A program made the position numbers and the translations under genes. Positions 55,741-64,000 of a DNA stretch of 64,000 nucleotides are shown in pieces. Source of the stretch: Isoetes taiwanensis (lineage: Eukaryota > Streptophyta > Lycopodiopsida > Isoetales > Isoetaceae); NCBI GenBank assembly GCA_021234155.1, contig JAJEKV010000035.1, positions 10,788,407 through 10,852,406 of the forward strand. Reading direction: 5' to 3'. The stretch's first letter is position 1. Each line of letters starts with the position of its first letter. The notes under the pieces were generated by a model. The model had not been told where the DNA came from, searched no databases, and saw only the letters and a list, made by a program, of their open reading frames with translations.

Positions 55741-55808
55741 ACACCACACAACACAAGGTAGTCTCTACACACCACCACATACCACACACACACAACATAT
55801 ACCAAGAC

Positions 55809-56330
55809 ACACCACACAACACGGTGGTGGTGGTGGTGGTGGTGTGGTGGTGGTGGTGGTGGTGGTGGTGGTGGTGGTGGTGGTGGTGGTGGTGGTGGTG
55901 TGGTGTGGTGGTGGTGTGTGTGGTGGTGGTGAGGTGTGGTGGTGGTGGTGGTGGGGGGTGTGTGGTGGTGGTGGAGTGTGGTGTGGGACATGGTGGAGTG
56001 TGGTGATGGGGTGTGGTGGTGGGGGTGTGGTGTGGTGGTGGTGAGGTGTGGTGGTGGTGGTGGTGGTGGGGGGTGTGTGGTGGTGGTGGAGTGTGGTGTG
56101 GGACATGGTGGAGTCTGGTGGTGTGGTGTGGTGGTGGTGGAGTGTGGTGGTGGTGGTAGAGGAGTGTGGTGGTGGTGGTGGAGTGTGGTGGTGGTGGTGG
56201 TGTGTGTGTGGTGGTGGTGGTGGAGGAGTGGTGGTGGAGTGTGGTGTGGGAGTGTGGCGGTGGGAGATGGTAGAGTGTAGTGGTGGGAGATCGTGGGGTG
56301 TGGTGTGGGACATGGTGGATGCCAACAACT
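55809..56330. repeat. GGTGGT simple-sequence tract
   Basis: About 520 bp of GGT/GTGGTG repeats, G-rich on the plus strand, interspersed with GGAGTGTGGTG and GGGACATGGTGGA units. It is inverted relative to the CCACCA tract at 50,600-51,140. Apparent long His/Thr/Pro or Val/Trp/Gly frames are artefacts. Confidence 0.9.
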
Positions 56331-56677
56331 CACCACCACCACACATACCTCATCTATTGTTCGGCATCCATTGCAATGAAAATGCCCCACGATGGCATCA
56401 TAGAGACACAACATGACAATACAGACCAACATGATGCAAAATGGTAGTAGACATACCGATTCTTGAAGTGGATTTGATGTTACCTTTTCTGTGTTGATAG
56501 AAACAATCTAGATCAAGCTTGAGATTTTTTTCTGTTGTAAGACAACTAATAATTGAACATACCTGCAATGGCATGTTTTGGTCTCGAGAACATTGCTCGC
56601 TTTTTTTTTTTGATTGTGAGTTCAGATTGAATGTGTGGTCTAGAGGAACCTGATTTGGTTATTTCCTATCATCTTCA
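56331..56677. other. Spacer, no gene seen
   Basis: About 350 bp with no recognisable feature apart from a T-run near 56,602. Confidence 0.4.
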
Positions 56678-57116
56678 TCATCCCTCATTACTTTTACTAT
56701 TTTCCTCCTCGTCAGGTTGGATTTGCCTATGCTTTCTCTTGGGTCTAGAAGAACTGGCCTCGGCTTTCTCATCGGGAGTTTTATAATAATCCGAGAAGCT
56801 CTTCCAATTAACAGCCTCCCCCTTTATATGCAGATAATAAGCCACTGCCCAGGTTCCAGGAGCCATTCCACCCCATGTATGTGGCTTCCCTGTAATTCTT
56901 TTGTAAATTTGCATGAACTCTTTGTATTGTTCATTGCTCAGATTCTTCAACCTGTACAAGAAAACATATGCCTTAATTTTTCAGTTTGAACAAAACATTT
57001 GGGGGAAAATACCTGTAGCCAGATTTATTTGGAACTCTGTCACCCCAAAGCTTCTTTAGATCTTCGTGGGGCACAATCAATAACAAATTCGGATTATGCC
57101 TAGTAATGACGGATGC
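56678..57116 (-). CDS. Last two exons of an unrecognised gene
   Basis: Exon 57,116-57,013 (acceptor CTAGCAG, donor AG/GTATTT) encodes ASVITRHNPNLLLIVPHEDL then KKLWGDRVPN. A 61-bp intron (57,012-56,952) follows. The final exon 56,951-56,678 encodes LKNLSNEQYKEFMQIYKRIT, GKPHTWGGMAPGTWAVAYYL, then a basic and acidic tail rich in Ser, Lys and Glu. The splice phase joins exactly. Family not recognised. Short introns match those of locus 3. Upstream exons are not found, so the gene is either truncated or has a long intron. It might be part of a mobile element next to the GGT tract. Confidence 0.45.
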
Positions 57117-60100
57117 CTGCTAGTCTAGTTTAAGAACACACATGATTTGAACCTATGCTATTTGCCTTGCGTGCTGGTGCCTATTAGACCAGAGAGGTTC
57201 ACTTCATAGCAATAATAGCATTCTGATTATTGACTGTCCTATAATAGTTCAACGAAAAACAGGTTGAGATCCAAAGTTTTGTCTTTTGTAACAAATTTGG
57301 AAAATCTCCAATTTTCTGAAAAAATAATTTCATACGTACAGAACCTATCCCTGTTTCCAACAATTATACCTTGTGTTTTGCTGGAGATGTGAAGGGCAAT
57401 CTTCTTTATTTTGCTACGATGATGGAATGGCGTTGCAAGGATTGATTCTTATAAAGGACTGTGAGAAGGTGTATTTTTCATATTGGATCTGCGAACAGGG
57501 TTGTGTAAGGAGCCGGATCTGCTATATGTTTCGTGCAGGATTGTGTAGTGCTTGTTTGCCTTATACTTGTTCATGCCTTTATTGTAGCTATTTCTTTATG
57601 CTTGTGCTATGGTGTTGGAGGCATACAGAGTAGGCAAACAGGGTACATGTAGGTTGTTTGTATAAAGTTTCAAATTTGTAAGAGCAAGCAGACAGTTGTT
57701 TGCATAAAGTTTCAAATCTGTAAAATCTATAAATAATATTTGACTTGTATCTTGACTTCCTCCAATGGTGGGGATATCATATGCTGAGGTGGAAAATCCA
57801 ATTTTACCCCATCATGTTTTTAGCGCACAGTGGAGAATGCAAGAGGGGGAATATATGTGGGAATATTATGCAAATCAATGGCCATAATTTTATAAGAAAA
57901 CAAGTGATATGATAGGCTCCTTTCAAAACTTTGATCTCCCTATTTGAAGCATTATGAAGGTTATTACTGCCGTGAATATCTGCATACAGGGTATATCAAC
58001 AGCCACACCAAGATTGAAAAAATGTCAAAGCACTATGAAGGTTACTATTGGCATGAATATCTACATACAGGGTATATCAATAGCCATACGAAGATTGAAA
58101 AAATGTCAAAGCATTGTATCCAAGAACACCAAGAGTGTTAGCACTATAGAACTTTGATATACAAGGAACAAATTGGTTTTTATAAGTAACTAGTTATGGG
58201 CCGGGCTTTACTACAATTTGAAAGGATGGTGGTTTCATTATTGGCTAGAAGAAAGAATGTGGCAATTTTTGTATTTGACATGATTCTAAAGCAGAAGGAA
58301 GGTGTGAATGTGATTGTGCGTGTGAGGGGCATTATTGCATGTTGTTTGTTAATTTGGTGTGTAATAGAAATGCCCAAAAAAGATGCCTCTAGCTACATGG
58401 CGAAATGCATTATAACCCAAAAGACATGCTTAAGCCCCCTACATTTGTCTTATATTTTATAGGTCAAAATCTTCTCCCTGTATTTTATAGGCAAGAAAGA
58501 TAGATTTAATATCTAAGCAGAATTATACTTGAAATGAGAATGCATGAACATGTAGCACAAAGAGCATATCTAATTTGTGATCAGTGTCAATCCTAAGTGT
58601 TTCTCTAGCATCGGCACACATACATTGGCTCGTGAGTCTTTTTAGTTGAATTATATAGTGGTTCATCATGGCCAGTTGCTAGGGGAATTTCATGTACCAC
58701 AATAAGATGTATAGAGCTTTCACACAACGATGGCATACATATAGCTAGTAAGGGTTCCATTAAGTTGTTTGGACATTTGATAGGATAATTCACATGTAGT
58801 GACGACTGCAATGATGCTTGTAGTGGTGTTTGGAATGATGTTTGTTGTGGAAGAAGTTAGAATGCACCAGAATAGGACAAAGTCCACAACATGCTAATGA
58901 ATTTGTATTTGTCCCTGAAGTGTTTTTATAAACCCACTTATATTCCTTACAATTTTCCATGCACATTAAGAAATGAGCTTGCCAAGTGCGTGATTAGTAG
59001 TATGAGTTGAGTATTTGCATTTAGAGGTTAAAAGGTGACGTCAAAACTCGTCAAACCATTCTAAAGCATTTTGAAATTTGTGTCCCACCTTAGTATGTGC
59101 TTTGCAATATGATCTTTAGGGAAGGAAGATCTAGTTCCCAAAGTGATAAAGAAATAGAGGGGTGATTTCCACTTGGGCAAATGTATAACTACACCTTTGA
59201 AACTCCTCCTAGCCAAACATTTTAACAAATTGCCACTAAATCTTGGATATGTTCTTTTCACCTTGGAGGTGTTTCTGTGGCTCTAAGACCAACTCATTCC
59301 TTTCCATTTGCCTTGAAGTGGAGAAATGTGTGGTACCATGACACTGTACAACATATACTTAATCAATGAAACTCCTGCTAGCCAACTATGGAGACGTATA
59401 TATTGAAATTGCCACAAAACCATAAATGCATTTTTGTGGCTTTAAGACCAACCCAGATGTTGAAGGTTTTATATTCAATTTAGAAGGTGCAATGAGAATT
59501 TATGCATTGCCGACTTGAAATGATATCTCATTGTTTTTTAAGGCATCTCACCCAAAACAACTCCATAAAAAATGGAAATGAGAATATCTATATAAAGAGT
59601 TAATCTATTGAAACTCCTTTGAATAATGAGGTCCAACTCAACAATTACAAAGTTTCAAAAACTTGAAACTCACAGTTTCTAAGGCAGTATCTCTAAGAAG
59701 CAACATATCCAAAAGAAAGAGATGATGTCGAAGGCATGAATCATGGCAGCTAGAACGACATCCAAGCCCATTTAAATGGAGGGGCATAAAGCCATATCTT
59801 CACTGCCAGTCGATTAAATGCACATGGCTGATGCCGATAGATGCACCATTTGAACTACTAAGTGCTGCATGTATCTAAGGTTGAAACACCAAATAAAATT
59901 CAATAGTAGATTTTGCTATTACCTTTTAAATCGACAGGTAGCTACTAATCTGCGAATGCAACATTCTGATGTAAAGTTTATTGAACGACTTTCTTATGCA
60001 CTACAAATGATCTTAATCAAGGTTTCTTCCTCCTCCATGCCTGTCAACTACCTACGGCATGCTTCTTGACCTACCAAGAAAGCTTAAAAGAGGAATATAA

Positions 60101-61516
60101 AAAGAACCTTTAGAAATCCAAAGCCGTTGCTATAACCATTTCGCCTTTTCTCCCCAACATGGCTTTCCTCCTACGAAAGAGAGGACTGTAATATGTAATT
60201 ACTGGAATACGTGAACTAGCAGGGGCACTGTCAAAGAGAGAGCTATGATTGTGAATCATAATGGATAGTTTTAACCACATGAAAAGTGCCTCGTCCATAG
60301 TACCACAAATTATAGTGTTTACTGCAGTTTGACTATTTATGATAGATATCAAAAGAATCATTTTTAGAATAATAGCATGCAAATACAAATACAAAGGGCA
60401 TATCTTTACATATTCAGTTGCTTTTGCTCCGTAGTATGAAGCTATGAACCCAACTTTGTGTTCCTATACCTTGTGTAAAGCATAACAGAGCGCGTACATC
60501 TGCAGAAAAATTTCACGTTAGAGTTCTATTGTATGTGGCTTGCTTTTGCTCCATTATAGATAATGGACTTTGCAGATTGTCATGTTGTGCTAGCGTTATC
60601 ATTTCAGAAGGCATTCAAAATTTGGATGTAGGAAATATAGGGAATTAAATATAAGTTATGCCTCTGAAAGCAGGACCAAGATCAATAGTATGTAAAGATA
60701 AATACAAAAGCAAGGAATGAATGTTGGTAATTATAGAGTTTAGTAACAGAAAAACAAAATTTCACCTTCTCAGAATTACGTTAAGACATGGTTCTTCTGG
60801 AAAATCTAATGATGTCACGGGACAAACCCATTGTAGTGTTCTCTATGAATCAAACCAAAAAGCTTTACCACCAGGCCACGAAAACCAAATGTAATATGTA
60901 AGATTCACAGTGACTCAAGCTAATAATCCTGTTAGGTCGTTTTTGGAACCTGCAACTATAATTAGTGCCCTACGACAGTATATGCAACAGCAAAAGATGG
61001 AGCAAAAGAGTTGTTAAAAAGATCCAGGCCCTTACTCGGATTGGTCTCCGTGGACGTTAAAAAAACTATTCTATTCTATCCTATTCTTACATTTCGTAAC
61101 TATGAAACATATAGAATAAATGAGAGGCCAAACAATACTGCACTGCTCCAGTGTTTCCTGCTGCAAAGATATGCCACTCAAACCTGCTTTTCTAGAAAGG
61201 CCACTCAGCCCTGCTTCAAAATATCACCTATCCAATAATGATAGCCATATAATAACGAAATGTATAATATACTATCTTGAAAAGTTATCTCAAGCTTTTA
61301 AAACTACCTTTGAGTACATGGGTGGTTCAAGGGCGTCATTGTCATCAGATCTATTAATTTAGATCCAAAGAAGTCTTGAGTTCAGATCTTATTGTGGACA
61401 CATAACTATGCAAATGAACCAATAACACTTAGAAGTACTTGCTTGCTTGCCAAATCGGTAAAATGAAACAGTTCTTTCAGTCCATATATCTTATTCCAGC
61501 TGTATTGAAGATCCTC
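57117..61516. other. Long AT-rich stretch without recognisable genes
   Basis: No coding exon with both splice sites and a recognisable domain was found. It contains the 81-bp tandem repeat at 57,956-58,117. Open frames of 65-95 codons on both strands show no motif. It is intergenic sequence downstream of the LIFEGUARD gene on the minus strand. Confidence 0.45.
57956..58117. repeat. 81-bp tandem duplication
   Basis: Two copies of an 81-bp unit (GAAGGTTA..., ACAGGGTATATCAA, AAGATTGAAAAAATGTCAAA), differing at a few bases. 81 is a multiple of three, so a frame stays open across both, but no protein family is evident. Confidence 0.85.
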
Positions 61517-61949
61517 TCAATTTGAATCCATTCCTCTGAGGAGTTGCAGAAGCGTTAAGAAGAGGTTCAAGATGTCAAGATAAAGAGATATAGAGGCCCA
61601 TATGTAATCATCATAGGAGAAACACTTGATAAGATTGTCCGTCTCACAAACAATATATGCACTGAAGATAATGGCCCCAAATCCAGAATATATGCTGACT
61701 GCAAGTGATACAATTGGAAAGAATGACTGCAGATCACATGCAAGATATTAGATAATATAATTGTAGTAGGATGAGATATCAAGATAGAAATACCTGAACA
61801 AAACTCCATACTATGAATACTATCAGTGATACAAAAAGCATTGGTCCCAAGAAGCTGAAAGCATATCCTTTTTTCGAAGCCCAATAAATAAGCCCAAAAG
61901 AAGAAGGTTGATTGGATGATTCTGTGTGTAACAGTATAATGGCGTAGTA
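61517..61949 (-). CDS. LFG: LIFEGUARD / Bax-inhibitor-1 family protein, last two exons
   Basis: Exon 61,949-61,794 (acceptor TTGCAG, donor CAG/GTATTT) encodes YWASKKGYAFSFLGPMLFVS and a membrane segment. The final exon 61,726-61,517 encodes SIYSGFGAIIFSAYIVCETD, NLIKCFSYDDYIWASISLYL and DILNLFLTLLQLLR, then a stop. This is the C-terminal half of the BI-1/LIFEGUARD family, multi-pass proteins of ER, Golgi or tonoplast that restrain cell death and conduct calcium. The D-T-D-N-L-I-type motif is kept as ETDNLI. The part before YWASKKG (HTESSNQPSSF) is more polar than the membrane helix expected there. N-terminal exons should lie at higher coordinates but were not found before the window ends, so the gene is partial or has a long intron. 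Confidence 0.82.
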
Positions 61950-62487
61950 CTGCAATATAATAAAAGAAATTAGAAAATGATAACATCATAGAGCAAAAAC
62001 AAAGCCTTAACCTTGACCTTAAGGAGCTAATAAAACATTACAGAACCCATAACCTTAAGTTCCCTAATACACAATTCCCATTACCTCTGAGTACATGCTA
62101 TCAATCAGGACAGTGTGGCATTAGAAAAAGAGTTCTTAAAAGTTCGTAATATGGCATTTTAATCCTAGACGAATTCTATTTAATGCCACTTCTTTTTCAG
62201 TTCGGTGGCTTTTTGTAAGATCATATACATGCAGGTTCTTTTTGTCCCCACAATCTTAGCAGATATCCAAATACAATAGTGAGGTAAGCTCAAAGACATC
62301 CATGCATGAGCAGTAGCATCAGCAAGAAGAGGGGACATCAGAACATGGCGCATCAGCATCTAATAGTCCATATTGTTCATGTAAATATTATATTATTCAA
62401 ACCAAATGCTATAATACGGATGATAATATGGGTGCTCTACTCTATGAAGCTAATGCAAATAATTGTGATCTACTCATACAACATGCT
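61950..62487. other. Probable intron of the LIFEGUARD gene
   Basis: No other feature seen. If the gene is intact, the sequence upstream on the minus strand is intron up to an exon not located. Confidence 0.4.
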
Positions 62488-62935
62488 ACCAACACATAAC
62501 TACCATTGACATTAATAAATATAACCATTGGATCCAACACATTTAAATTAAAATCCCCCTTAAACCCCCTTTGGTTTGGGTGCATATTCACACGGGGGGT
62601 GACTCCGGGCATCGAGAGCTGTCGGATTGGCATATTCGCCCCTTATTCCTTAATCTACACCGTACGTAAAGTTCCTCGTTTGTGGGGTATGCAAGTACAA
62701 GATTTGCTATACAGTATAACAAGATTCGCAAAATACTATAAGATTTCAACCGGAATACTATATGGTGTTGATTTAAAATGCGTGCAAAATACAATTATGA
62801 GGGCTCTCGCCGCCCCTCACGCCACCCCCGTGTGAATATGCACCCAAACCAAAGGGGGTTTAAGGGGGATTTTAATTTAAATGTGTTGGATCCAATGGTT
62901 ATATTTATTAATGTCAATGGTAGTTATGTGTTGGT
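62488..62935. mobile_element. Foldback element with 111-bp inverted arms
   Basis: Left arm 62,488-62,598 and right arm 62,825-62,935 are near-perfect inverted copies (ends ACCAACACATAACTACCATT). The arms contain a C/G-rich block (CCCCCTTAAACCCCCTTTGG). Spacer of 226 bp. No clear target duplication was found. Confidence 0.85.
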
Positions 62936-62950
62936 TATTATACTAAAAAA

Positions 62951-63072
62951 ATTTTTTGGCCCTTCGGGCCATAAAAAAAAAAACAGACGTGAGAATATAA
63001 AAGACATCTAAAACATGTAGCAATATGTGTTATGTTATAGGTTAAAAAATTTTTTTGCCCCTTCGGGGCTAA
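62951..63072. repeat. Two GGCCCTTCGGGCC hairpins with A/T tracts
   Basis: GGCCCTTCGGGCC at 62,958-62,970 and GCCCCTTCGGGGC at 63,057-63,069, each preceded by an A-run/T-run (AAAAAATTTTTT). The stem sequences differ but both pair, and the loop TTC is kept. Confidence 0.75.
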
Positions 63073-63256
63073 GAACAAACAACGTGACTTCACACTTGGA
63101 TGAGTTGATGTTATATTTTGTAAATAATAATATGTCGGATGTAAAACATATATCTAATTATGTAGCAATATAAAAAAAAAAAACAAATAATAATATGAAG
63201 TATAACAATTATTATGATATATAATGGTTATGTAAAGGCTGAAGGCCTCCTTGAAT

Positions 63257-63376
63257 TGAACCTGGGTTACTCCAAGGCCCATTAAAGAAATATGCATGCC
63301 TACAGCATGTTGCCTCGAACCGGGGTTACTCTAAAGGGCCATTAAAGAAGTATGCATGCCTATGGTGCATGTTGCC
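63257..63376. repeat. 60-bp tandem duplication
   Basis: Two units with GAACC(T/G)GGGTTACTC, CCATTAAAGAA.TATGCATGCC and GCATGTTGCC. Non-coding. Confidence 0.8.
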
Positions 63377-64000
63377 TCTAGCGTGCCTATAATAATATTA
63401 TCCAGCAATACACAAACATGTAATGATAGATATATATAAATGAGTTTTTTTGTCACATTATCTTATCTGTGAACAATAAATAGCCTGCATGTTTAAACGT
63501 TATGAACCAGAAGGACTACTCAGAAGGACGTAGTCGTACAAGACCAATGGAGCACACATCAAAGCTCAAATAGTAATGGCAATGACGAAAACCAAATAAC
63601 CCGAAGTTGCTCAAACTCCTTGTAAGAAACTCACCATACAAATGCTCTTATGAGGGAAACCAAACTTGAGTACGCAAAGCTTGTAGCCGAGTTATCATGG
63701 GTCTTGAAGGTGTGAATTCATAACAAATCGAAAAGGATATCGAGTTCATGGGTCTTCAAGGAAGGCTAATGACAAAGCTTTGAATTTGGAAAGCTATAAG
63801 CTCCAAAGAGAAATCACTCTCTCAGATTTTTTCATGAAAGCAAATGTTATTGAAACAGACTTGAAGCGGTCGACTAAATAACTGGCGTGGTCGGGTTACC
63901 ACCTTGACGATACTCCCCATTCCCTCCATCTTGAACGCATTCCCCTGTTCATAACAACAACAAAAAAAAAACTCGAGAATAATACCTTCAATCTTCCGAA
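63377..64000. other. Right end, no feature recognised
   Basis: AT-rich, no gene or repeat supported. Confidence 0.4.

Noticed and set aside
55737-56432. Long open frames over the GGTGGT tract
   Set aside because: Same artefact as at 50.6-51.1 kb: open in several frames and of no protein-like composition.
1-64000. tRNA or rRNA genes and organelle insertions
   Set aside because: No cloverleaf-compatible or rRNA-like stretch was recognised on either strand by eye. A dedicated scan could change this.

Overview
This window looks like nuclear DNA of a land plant. It carries a plastid-targeted DXS gene with nine short introns, a DXS pseudogene, the end of a LIFEGUARD/Bax-inhibitor-1 family gene and a DUF688-like gene relic. 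All of these are embedded in DNA transposons. I recognised no LTR-retrotransposon reading frames and no bacterial gene organisation. The transposase types present (DUF7869/DUF8039-like, an SDG...QFK/NHGKG...HDG type, and pogo) suggest a seedless plant (fern, lycophyte or bryophyte) more than a flowering plant, but this is a guess.

Layout. 1-4.7 kb: a decayed plus-strand gene (locus 1) whose pieces resemble a permuted amino-methyltransferase (MTase) core followed by an FCP1-like HAD domain. 6.6-10.2 kb: a better preserved minus-strand relative (locus 3) with clear introns. 12.1-15.2 kb: a divergently oriented DUF8039/DUF7869 transposase-type gene. 15.4-16.2 kb: two small paralogous genes of unknown function with matching TATA boxes. 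16.5-18.0 kb: a 3'-truncated pogo transposon whose end coincides with the 5' break of a DXS pseudogene (18.0-21.0 kb). 22.6-41.6 kb: three tandem units of about 1.9-2 kb, each with a DUF688-like pseudogene. The middle unit is split by a 12,630-bp element (25,945-38,574). 43.2-46.9 kb: the main DXS gene, intact except for frame lesions at the end of exon 8. 48.7-52.3 kb: a different transposase-type gene interrupted by a GTGGT-rich tract. 53.6-54.3 kb: another FCP1-like relic on the minus strand. 55.8-56.3 kb: a second GGT-rich tract. 56.7-57.1 kb: the last two exons of an unknown gene. 61.5-61.95 kb: the last two LIFEGUARD exons. 62.5-62.9 kb: a foldback element.

The most interesting structure is the 12.6-kb element. 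It has 25-bp perfect terminal inverted repeats, a 4-bp ACAC target-site duplication, and an empty site readable in two sister repeat units. It carries a decayed DUF7869 transposase on one strand and an MTase-like/FCP1-like gene on the other. The same divergent pairing recurs at 6.6-15.2 kb. Each of loci 1, 2 and 3 has its own family of CpG-rich 19-22 bp palindromes, found in introns and non-coding DNA of that locus and not in the others. This may be an undescribed class of large plant DNA transposons with a DNA-modification-like cargo and lineage-specific palindromic sites. All copies here are damaged, so biochemical activity cannot be judged from this window.
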